NCBI RefSeq assembly: GCF_020735465.1
Contig: NZ_CP085935.1
Location: 310,001 to 374,000, forward strand
Direction: 5' to 3'
DNA: 64,000 nt
Source of the DNA: Collinsella stercoris DSM 13279
GTDB lineage: Bacteria; Actinomycetota; Coriobacteriia; Coriobacteriales; Coriobacteriaceae
How positions within the stretch are numbered: position 1 is the stretch's first letter; every line of letters starts with the position of its first letter. Below, in pieces: positions 1 through 7,117 of the stretch. Below the pieces are notes generated by a model that ran no database searches, was not told the origin of the DNA, and worked only from the letters and a program-made list of their open reading frames with translations. The translations under genes were made by a program, and so were the position numbers.

Positions 1-920
1 GCAAGATGAGCGCATCGATGCAGGGGAACACATCGATATCGCCTAGGTTTTCGAGTGGCACCTGGGCGAGCATCTGCTCGACGGGCGCGACCTCCTCCAC
101 GAGCTGCGCGAGCTCGAACAGGGAGTCCCGCTCGGCGCTCTGACACCAGCCACGCACGATATCCTGACAGAGCGCGGTGCTGCCCGAGGTCACGTCTGCG
201 GGCAGCACCGAGGCGGCGTCGTTGGGCAAAGCGCCGGCGAGTGCACACAGGAGCACGTGCCGCCCGAGCGCGATGAAGTCGCTCGCGTCGCCTGTATAGC
301 CAATCCATGCGGAGATTGCCGCCTGGAACTCGTCGGTGCAGCCCATGCGCTCAACCTGGGCGAGCGCCTCGGCTCCATCCGATGCCAGCGCCGCGATGAG
401 GTATGCGCGTACGATGGCCTGCGCGTCGGGAGAGGGCGCGTCGAGCGCGATGGCCATGAGGCCGCAGGCGAGCTGCTGCGGCTGCTCAAAAGAGGCGCTT
501 AAGCGCGTGAGTTTGCGCAGCACGGTCTTTTTTGCGAGCTGCGCCTTGTGGGCGGCCAGCACCTCGCGCATCTCGTGGGTGTCGACTGCGTTGAGTTCAC
601 GCAGCTGCATGGAGGTGTAGTCGGCGGCGAAGCTGGTGGAGCGAGCCTCAACGTCGGCGAGCCAGTCGCCCTCCAGGCGGCGGGGGCGCGGTCGGTAGAG
701 CAGGATGCGATGGCCCGCGAGGTCGCCGTTCAGCGTGCGCTTGAGCGAGAACAGCTCGTGCTCCTCCTCGCGCATCACGTCGACGCCCGGCAGATCGAGC
801 GCGTCGAGGGATTCGGCAAACGCGCCATCCGGGTCGTGCCACACCACGACGGTGCCAGCCGATGCGTCTTGTTCGTCAAAGAGCCTGATTAGCTCCTGCT
901 GTATATCGGATAGCTTCATG
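1..920 (-). CDS. pglZ: BREX phosphatase-like protein PglZ, N-terminal part (runs off window)
   Basis: Reading the minus strand from the ATG at 920 gives an open frame of 306 codons to the window edge. It starts MKLSDIQQELIRLFDEQ and soon reads VVVWHDPDGAF, the opening expected of BREX PglZ (an alkaline-phosphatase-superfamily protein usually over 800 residues long). The phosphatase core itself lies outside the window. An upstream in-frame ATG at 935 is followed at once by a stop, so 920 is the start. It lies 43 bases after the stop of the pglX 3' gene, in the usual BREX order. In BREX, PglZ is needed for both methylation and phage exclusion. Whether this copy is full length cannot be judged here. 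Confidence 0.82.
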
Positions 921-963
921 TCTCACTCATCCATGTCGTTGGGGAACCGGCCAAAGAGCATGG

Positions 964-1938
964 CTACTTGACCTTTGCGAGTACGTCTTGGAAGGTGGCG
1001 TAATTGGTCTTCACGCCGTCGTCCAGGTCGATGGCGATCATTTGGTCGGCGAAGCGGTGGATCTTCTCCTCATACGCGATGAGCTCAGTTTCCTGGTCGC
1101 GCAGCTGCTTGAGCTTCTTGTTGAGCGCTGCCTTGCGGCGCGGCTCGCAGTGGATGAGCTCCTCCTCGGCGTCTGCGATGCGCCCGCGTAGGCGCTCCTG
1201 CTGCGGGTGGACGTAGTCGGTGCGGATGCAGGCCATGAGGTCGGGACGGTAGCGGTGCATATAGAAGAGCGCCTTGAAGCTGTTCTTCTTACCGGCGTCG
1301 AGCAGCCAGTAGATGGGGCGCTTCTTGTAGGTGGAGCAGTGGTCGGCGTAGAACTCCTTGAGGAAGTACGCTCGGATCACCTCGAGCGGGGCCGCCTTGG
1401 CGGCGGGGGAGAGGGCGTCGGCGATGAAGGCGAGGTTATCGTTGAGCGTCTCGGCGCCGTAGACGGTGCGGACGAAGTCCACCAGGCGCGCCACGATGTC
1501 GTCCTTGAAGTACTCGTCGTCGGTGATGGGTAGCACGTTGTCGGCGTCGGGCATGAAGGTCACATGTGTCGGGTCGGGCATCTTGGCGAGGTAGTCCTCC
1601 ACCGTGTCGCCCGCGTCGGCCAGCACCAGGCCCTCGACGTCGAGCGAGTAGCGGCCGAACATGCAGCCCACGGCGTAGGAGATGAGCGAGATGATCTCGT
1701 CGCGCTTGGTCCGCACGTAGCGGTTGCCCTTGAACGATTCCGGGACATCTTCGGCGGTGTCGAAGATGCGCGCCACCGAGACGTACTTGTCCTCGACCTC
1801 GATGGGCACCTCGCCCTCCATGTCGTAGATCTTGGCGAAGATGCGGTTGAGCTCCTCCTCGTTAGCCCGAAGCTGATCAAATCGGGCGTTGACCTCGGCT
1901 TTGTGCGCCTCGTACTTGTCGCGGATGAGGGTTGCCAT
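964..1938 (-). CDS. pglX: Separate C-terminal part of BREX methyltransferase PglX
   Basis: 324 residues matching the C-terminal third of PglX: ANEEELNRIFAKIYD, then ISYAVGCMFGRYSLDVEG, KKRPIYWLLDAGKKN, ending NYATFQDVLAKVK. In normal PglX (about 1,200 residues) this follows directly on the block that here ends WDFKRSPLI near 4583, 2.6 kb away. The gene has its own ATG (MATLIRDKYEAHK) with a GAAAGG Shine-Dalgarno-like sequence about 9 bases upstream, and its own promoter with two palindromic operators. It has no methyltransferase motifs. It may be expressed as a separate subunit that completes the split enzyme, or it may be a relic; the intact frame and dedicated promoter favour expression. 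pglZ follows 43 bases downstream, so this promoter could also drive pglZ. Confidence 0.85.
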   Translation of the reverse strand: MATLIRDKYEAHKAEVNARFDQLRANEEELNRIFAKIYDMEGEVPIEVEDKYVSVARIFDTAEDVPESFKGNRYVRTKRDEIISLISYAVGCMFGRYSLDVEGLVLADAGDTVEDYLAKMPDPTHVTFMPDADNVLPITDDEYFKDDIVARLVDFVRTVYGAETLNDNLAFIADALSPAAKAAPLEVIRAYFLKEFYADHCSTYKKRPIYWLLDAGKKNSFKALFYMHRYRPDLMACIRTDYVHPQQERLRGRIADAEEELIHCEPRRKAALNKKLKQLRDQETELIAYEEKIHRFADQMIAIDLDDGVKTNYATFQDVLAKVK

Positions 1939-1951
1939 GTTAAGCTGCCTT

Positions 1952-2002
1952 TCTATATGGAGAACAAATGTTCGTATCAATAGTGTAGAACATGTGTTCT
2001 AC
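1952..2002 (-). promoter_or_regulatory. Promoter of the pglX 3' gene with two GAAC-N4-GTTC palindromes
   Basis: On the minus strand TTGATA (1975-1980) and TATAGA (1952-1957) are separated by exactly 17 bases. One palindrome, GAACAAATGTTC (1962-1973), fills the spacer. A second, at 1985-2002 with 7-base arms GTAGAAC/GTTCTAC, lies just upstream of the -35 box. Their centres are 26 bases apart. GAAC-N4-GTTC is the core of the Gram-positive/actinobacterial LexA (SOS) box; SmtB/ArsR-type operators also look like this. The predicted transcript would begin only 6-8 bases before the ATG, nearly leaderless, and the GAAAGG sequence would overlap the -10 box. Confidence 0.62.
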
Positions 2003-2013
2003 TTTGGGTAGAA

Positions 2014-2043
2014 TTGAATAGACGTTCCGGTTCGTGGTATAAA
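2014..2043 (+). promoter_or_regulatory. Candidate promoter for the DUF3800 gene
   Basis: TTGAAT (2014-2019), 18 bases, TATAAA (2038-2043), pointing to the DUF3800 gene. It is divergent from the pglX 3' promoter, whose upstream palindrome ends only 12 bases before this -35 box, so one repressor could affect both directions. This is pattern recognition only. Confidence 0.5.
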
Positions 2044-2063
2044 TACGACAGGTTTCCACATAA

Positions 2064-2122
2064 GGAGATCTGCCAAGGGCCGGGGGATACCCCCCGGCAT
2101 TTTTTGTTTAGGGGCGATCTCC
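2064..2122 (+). terminator. Leader terminator/attenuator ahead of the DUF3800 gene
   Basis: Between the promoter and the start codon lies a classic intrinsic terminator: GCCGGGGG/CCCCCGGC-type stem at 2079-2097 followed by seven T (2099-2105). It is flanked by complementary heptamers GGAGATC (2064-2070) and GATCTCC (2116-2122) that could form an alternative outer stem next to the gene's ribosome binding site. Transcription from the upstream promoter would give a short RNA of about 55 nt unless the terminator is read through. The layout promoter, short RNA, terminator, gene recalls attenuators and type III toxin-antitoxin loci, but the RNA shows no tandem repeats. Confidence 0.6.
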
Positions 2123-2124
2123 GT

Positions 2125-2796
2125 ATGTATGAGCTTTCTGTTTTCGTTGATGAGTCCGGAAACATGGGAGAGGATTCCAGGTACTACCTTCTGACGCTCC
2201 TGTTCCATGACCAATCCGACGACATCTCTGGCATTGTCGCCTCCTATGAGCGCTCGCTTGCGAACAGGGGGCTCAAGGACATTCCGATGCATTTCGCTCC
2301 GCTCATCAGAGGTAATGGCCCATATGAGGGACTCGATACCCCTGGGCGCAATGGTCTTCTGATGAGCTTTACCGTCTTTTGTTCTATAGCTCCCGTTCGC
2401 TACACAACGTTTTTGTATCGCAAGGACCAGTTTGAGGACGCGGCGGCGCTTAGGGTCAAGATGAAGCGTGACCTGATTGCCTTTCTTTTCGAGCATCTCG
2501 CGTGGCTGCAGGGCTATGACCGCATCAAGATTTACTACGACGATGGACAGCGCATCATCACGCACGTGCTCCACCATGCGTTTGAGTATGCCGTGAGTAG
2601 GCAGACGATCATGTATAAGGAGGCAAGTCCTACGGACTATCGCCTTGCTCAGATGGCAGATTTTATCTGCGGGGTTGAGCTTGCGGCAGCAAAGTACCGG
2701 ACTGGAGAAATTGGTCCATCTGAAACCAGATTTTTGGGTCAGTGGTGCGACTTCAAAAGGACCTTTCTCAGGAAAATACGAAAGAAGGCGATGTAG
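2125..2796 (+). CDS. DUF3800 domain protein (putative RNase H-fold nuclease)
   Basis: 223 residues starting MYELSVFVDESGNMG. The early VDESG is the hallmark of DUF3800, a family predicted to have an RNase H-like fold and often found in phage-defence islands. Later acidic patches (KIYYDDGQRI near residue 137 and ADFICGVELAAAKY near 180) fit the expected layout. No family member has a function I can assign with confidence. The start is ATG 2125, preceded by AGGGG at 2110-2114. Base composition is lower in GC than the flanking brx genes, suggesting separate acquisition. It lies between the two halves of pglX on the opposite strand and is followed 2 bases later by a small gene, probably co-transcribed. 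Confidence 0.75.
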   Translation: MYELSVFVDESGNMGEDSRYYLLTLLFHDQSDDISGIVASYERSLANRGLKDIPMHFAPLIRGNGPYEGLDTPGRNGLLMSFTVFCSIAPVRYTTFLYRKDQFEDAAALRVKMKRDLIAFLFEHLAWLQGYDRIKIYYDDGQRIITHVLHHAFEYAVSRQTIMYKEASPTDYRLAQMADFICGVELAAAKYRTGEIGPSETRFLGQWCDFKRTFLRKIRKKAM

Positions 2797-2798
2797 GT

Positions 2799-3008
2799 AT
2801 GTTTCCAGATTTTGACTCGCTGCCTGTGGTGCAAGCCAAGGACGACGCGCTATCGCGAGACTATAAAGAGGCCGGAGGACCGTTCTTCGTACGGGTTCCA
2901 TCTGGTGAGTTCTTCCTTGTGATGAGCGAGGAAGACTACAAGAACATTGACTCTTGGCGCGACGAAGCGCTTGAATCCCTACGCGATTATTTCGAGAAAG
3001 CAGATTAG
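2799..3008 (+). CDS. Small hypothetical protein paired with DUF3800
   Basis: 69 residues, acidic (MFPDFDSLPVVQAKDDALS...YFEKAD), starting 2 bases after the DUF3800 stop with AAGG upstream. The segment FFVRVPSGEFFLVMSEEDYKN vaguely recalls the strand-turn-strand of Phd/YefM antitoxins, but this is too weak to name a family. Tight spacing and a shared downstream terminator suggest a two-gene unit in which this protein could be a partner or inhibitor of the DUF3800 protein. An in-frame ATG at 2742 inside the DUF3800 gene is less likely as start. Confidence 0.6.
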   Translation: MFPDFDSLPVVQAKDDALSRDYKEAGGPFFVRVPSGEFFLVMSEEDYKNIDSWRDEALESLRDYFEKAD

Positions 3009-3064
3009 CGCCCGGCTGTATCAATGTGGCATAATTGAGTGGGGTCCTTCGAAAGAAGCCAAGT

Positions 3065-3092
3065 GCCGGGGACGTTTTCCCCGGCTTTTTTT
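3065..3092 (+). terminator. Intrinsic terminator after the DUF3800 unit
   Basis: Stem GCCGGGGA/TCCCCGGC (3065-3085) followed by seven T. The 14 bases GCCAAG(T)GCCGGGG leading into it are nearly identical to those of the leader terminator at 2079, so similar hairpins bracket the two-gene unit. From 3093 to 3347 I see no gene. Confidence 0.8.
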
Positions 3093-3347
3093 CGGGTTTA
3101 TCGGCTCCCCAATGCACCCGTGTGACGCAATCGACAGCAAAGGCTTGGCCGCATGCTGGGGTGAGGCACGTCTGCCCTGCGCACAGTTTTGGCAGAGTGG
3201 GCTCTCGGGGCTCTGTTTTCGATTGGCGGTAGGATGCCTCCCGGATGGGCAACGCCATCAGCGCCTTGGTAGGACCCGCGATGCAGCACGTTGCTCGCGC
3301 GTTCTGCGATTTATACTTAGCAGGTGAGGCGACGACAGCTCGGATGG

Positions 3348-3723
3348 TCATGAAGTAATCCCTTTGAAGAAGAAAGAGCGCTCGTCTTCGGAATATGCAA
3401 TTGAGTAGTAGGAGGGTGCAGAACTACTTGCAGTTCCTTTTATCATTATGGTTTGCTTGCAGAGCCATGAGATAATTCCGATGCCATTTAACTTGCTGCC
3501 AGGAATTACTAGATTGCATCTGTATGCCTCGTTTTTGTGACAGTATTCTTCGTTGTAGGGGGAATATGTCCACGCTCCTGAGAGGGTATCCGCCTCTCCA
3601 GAAATGGGATCTTTTTTCGTTTTTAGGTACAGTTGAGGAATTCCATCGAGGATATCGTCATCTCGACGGTGATCTCTGCTGCCATGGGAAGTCTTGACAT
3701 CAATGGTCACGGTATATGATTTA
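3348..3723 (-). pseudogene. Detached 3' tail of the pglX 5' gene, cut off by IS insertion
   Basis: Removing the IS and one 8-base target duplicate joins this frame to the pglX 5' gene without a shift. The restored ORF would be 2,997 bases, 998 codons before the stop at 3348. The restored tail (about 156 residues after SPLI) is not PglX-like. It reads KITENPGDKS-YTVTIDVKTS and has a beta-rich, secreted-protein feel, with low GC. I do not recognise it. It shows that pglX had already lost its normal C-terminus here before the IS arrived. Confidence 0.6.
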
Positions 3724-4479
3724 GGGGCTTGCCTAGTTTAGGGGCCGGAAAGGCTCTAGAATTAGGCCATGAGCAGCAAGAAGGCACCGAAGAACAAGTA
3801 CGTCAAAAACTCGCACCTCTCGGAGCGCAAGTTCAGGGAGCTGCTGAGGCTCTTCTGCGCCGATGTCACGGCGCTCTCGGCGGCCTCCCTGACGGGCCTC
3901 AACCGCAACACGGTCAACCGCTACTACGGCATGCTCCGCGTCCGGATCGCCGAGATTTGCGAGGCCGACAGCCCCTTCGATGGCGAGGTGGAGGCCGACG
4001 AGAGCTACTTCGGGGCCAGGCGGGTGAGGGGCGTCCGGGGGCGCGGGGCGCGCGGCAAGACCATCGTCTTCGGGCTGCTCAAGCGCGGCGGCAGGGTCTA
4101 CACGCGGATCGTGCCGGACGTCACCAGAAGGACGTTGATGCAGGTCATCGAGGGGAAGGTGTCCAAGGACTCGACCATGTACACCGACGGGTTCGCGTCC
4201 TACGACGGCCTGGTGGACTGGGGCTACCGCCACCACTACCGCGTGCGCCACCGCGAGAACGAGTTCGTCGAGAGGGGCAACCCGGGAAACCACATCAACG
4301 GCATCGAGAGCTTCTGGGGCTACGCCAAGAACAGGCTGGTAAAATACCAGGGGATACCCAAGGAGGACTTCTACCTCCATCTGAAGGAATGCGAGTTCAG
4401 GTTCAACATGCGGGGGCGGGACATGTACAAGTTCATGCTTCGAGAGCTCCGCGAGAGGCCCCTAAACTAGGCAAGCCCC
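3724..4479 (+). mobile_element. IS1595-family insertion sequence, copy 1 (756 bp)
   Basis: Ends are perfect 23-base inverted repeats beginning GGGGCTTGCCTAG (3724-3746 and 4457-4479). The flanks carry an 8-base target duplication ATGATTTA (3716-3723 and 4480-4487); 8 bp is typical of IS1595. It contains one transposase gene and interrupts the 3' extension of the pglX 5' gene. Intact ends, duplication and transposase suggest recent insertion. A second, diverged copy lies at 40994-41749. Confidence 0.93.
3769..4470 (+). CDS. IS1595-family (ISXO2-like) transposase
   Basis: 233 residues, complete, with the DDE core of IS1595/ISXO2 transposases: D77 in EVEADESYFG, D140 in MYTDGFASYDG, and E180 in INGIESFWGYAK. 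This is a short family form without the N-terminal zinc ribbon of longer members. The ATG is close to the left inverted repeat and the stop lies inside the right one. It retains the conserved aromatic residues (SYFG, SYDG, WGY) that are lost in copy 2, so this copy is the better candidate for an active element. Confidence 0.93.
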   Translation: MSSKKAPKNKYVKNSHLSERKFRELLRLFCADVTALSAASLTGLNRNTVNRYYGMLRVRIAEICEADSPFDGEVEADESYFGARRVRGVRGRGARGKTIVFGLLKRGGRVYTRIVPDVTRRTLMQVIEGKVSKDSTMYTDGFASYDGLVDWGYRHHYRVRHRENEFVERGNPGNHINGIESFWGYAKNRLVKYQGIPKEDFYLHLKECEFRFNMRGRDMYKFMLRELRERPLN

Positions 4480-7108
4480 ATGATTTATCCCCCGGATTCT
4501 CAGTAATTTTGGCAGAAACCGGCATGAGGTGGTAAGACAGTCCGGCCTTAGGGTGTGGGGCAGCCTCAGCATCGGAGTTAGGAATAAGGGGGCTGCGCTT
4601 GAAATCCCAAGCAGCTTCCCTGTCGTTCCAATCAAGTTGGCTGAGGTCAATGCAATCATACGCAAGAGGCATGACTAACTTAATAGAGGAGTCTTCCTCG
4701 ATGATAGGGTATTGTGCAATCTGGCCGGGTTGAAAATCAAGGCTTGCAGACATGAAGCGAGCAACGTACATGGATGTTGAGCTATTAAGAAATGCAGTAC
4801 GCCATATTAAATCAGAGTGATTTCCGAAGGCGCCGGGCCCAGTCATGTCAAACAGGTAGCCAGGTTTTTTGTATCGAACGGCGAGCATGCCACTTGATAC
4901 GCGGCTCCATGAGGTCATTTCTTGAAAACGAAGGGATTCTTTTACCATTACCGCGCCGCATGAGTTGATGTATCGCCCGCTGTCTTTCCAATCGACAACG
5001 TATTCGTCATTGCCCGACCATTTTCTATAGATGCCTCCCTTGTTGTAGGGGGCCCATCGACGTTGTGAAGATCCCTTAGAGAAATCGTCAGGGGTTCCAA
5101 CTAATTCGTTGCTCGGTTCCCACCAATATCTGAGAAAGCGTTCGTTATTGCAGGTTGCCATTCCAAGATGGGTTGGAGTGTCATTACCAAGAGGCTCGCC
5201 GTATTCGAAAACTCGACGCACGGCGTCGCTAGCCCAGTAGGCGATGGGGGAGCCGGGGATGTCGTGGAAGGTCGAGGCATCGGCGCGGTAGAACCAGCCG
5301 CAGTCGGGGTTCTGGATGGCCTCGAGCGTCTTTGGCCCCTGAACCGCAGCCCCGACAAAATCGGACAGTCGTACATAGCCGCCCATGTAGCCGTCGACAT
5401 GTGAGTTGTGGAACGTGAATGTACAGATGGGAACGGTCGCCCCTGAGAAGCCCGAGTACTCGAGCTGGACGAGTGATGTGAGGGTCTTCTCGTCGATCAT
5501 CACGTTACGCAGTTTCTCGTAGCTGCCGATGAACATCCAGACGAAGGGTGACATGATGCCCGCTTCGCCATGAGTGGCGCAGAGGCTGCCGATGCGGGAG
5601 ATGAATGCGGCGAACAGATCGCTCTTGAAATCGGGGTAGTTCTTCTTCATCCACTTGCTCATGAACGGGTTGAAGCTGCTCGATCCCATGTAGGGCGGGT
5701 TTGCCACGACGACATCGAAGGTGCGGGAGAGGGTCTCGCAGAGCTCTGCCGCCCGCTCGATGCCAGCCTGCGTGTGGGAGACGAACAGGTCGCCTGAGAG
5801 GCCCCGCATGAGCTCGCTCTTGAGGGCACCCAGGTCTTCGGGCGAGGGCGCGAGCAGGCTGCCGACCTCGCCCAGGTGCGCCAAGGCCTCGATGAGCTTG
5901 GGGCGCTGGCGCAACGCGCTCGCGGGGTCGAGGGCGTCGACGTCGATGTCGACGCCGCCCAGCACGCGGACGTCCGCCTTCACGCCGCGCGTGAAGAACC
6001 GGCGGTCGTGCTCGCGGGCGCACATGGCGAGCACCAGGCTCGCGATCTGGGCGGCGCGCTCGTCGATCTCCATGCCGGAGAGGTTCTTCGTGAGGATGAG
6101 CCGCGGGACATCGCGCTCGCGGTACCCGCGCTCGGCGTACATCCTGAAAAGCAGCTCGAAGGCGTAGACCAGGATGTGGCCGCTTCCGCACGCCGGATCG
6201 CAGAAGGTGATGTCCTCGGGCCCCTCGATGTGGATGAAGTCCTCGTGTCCCGCATCGGGCTCGATGTAGTACGCCATGCCCTCGCGCAGGCGGCTGCCGG
6301 GGTTGTTCAGCATCCACAGGCGCCCGAGTGAGTTCTCCACCATGTAGCGCACGATCCAGTCGGGCGTGAACAGCTGCGTGGCGGGTGCCAGGTCCTCCAC
6401 CGCGGCCTTGCGCTTGGATTTGAAGAAGTCATCCTTGAGCTCGGAGTTGTAGAACTGGTACATCCAGCCCAGGACCTCGACGTCGTCCCACGCCTCCTCG
6501 GGAATATCCGCAACCAGGTGGAACAGCACGTCGTGCTCGCCGTGGGCCAGCAGGTTGTCGGGCAGGGTGAGGGCGTCGGCGTCGTCCACGTGGCCGAACA
6601 CGGTGGGCAGGCAGTCGGCGAGCTCGTTCATCTGCGCCACGAGGATGCGGCGGAAGAGCGCCTCGTCGTCGCCTGCGGTGATGAGGTCGAGCACCTCCGC
6701 GAGCTCGAGCCCGGGCAGGTCGAGCTCGCTCGCCATGCGCAGGCACTCGGGTTCAAACGCCCCGCTGCCCGCGGAAAGCATGCGCACGTTGTTGCTCAGG
6801 TACCCGTGCAGCTCCATGAAGCGGATGGCGGCGAAGCGGTTGAACCAGCTGTACGCCTGCTGTTCGCAAAACGCGGCGTAGCCCTTGCCGCCGCGTTCCT
6901 CGTTCAGGCGCTCGATGCGCTCGAACAGCGCGGCGCGCTGCGTCTTCTCGGAAGGGGTCAGCACGGTGCCGCCAATTACGTCCGCATCGGCGGGGTGGGC
7001 GGCGCGCCCGGCGTCGTCCAGCGCGTAGCGCACACAGCGCAAGTGCACGGCGTCGATGAGCTCGATGCGAGCCCAGGGGCAGAACTTCTCGAGTGCCTTG
7101 GTGTCCAT
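4433..7108 (-). pseudogene. pglX: BREX methyltransferase PglX, N-terminal part, truncated by IS1595
   Basis: The frame encodes 891 residues; the last 15 or so come from the IS. It holds the adenine-methyltransferase core of PglX: SAM-binding FCDPACGSGHIL near residue 303 and catalytic VVVANPPYMG near residue 469. The normal match ends at WDFKRSPLI (about residue 842). After that comes a foreign tail, while the genuine C-terminal part is a separate gene at 964-1938. The start MDTKALEKFC lies 9 bases after the brxC stop, with AGGA upstream, as in an operon. GC drops in the target-recognition part (about 4600-5170), as is common for exchangeable specificity regions. Either the enzyme is dead, so that BREX would lack methylation, or the two parts assemble as a split enzyme. 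Counted as disrupted, but function is open. Confidence 0.85.
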
Positions 7109-7117
7109 GGAGTCCTC

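Noticed and set aside
1999..3351. 450-residue frame on the minus strand opposite the DUF3800 gene, overlapping the previous stop as ATGA
   Set aside because: It runs through two terminators and is antisense to a clear DUF3800 gene; its composition has no domain character.
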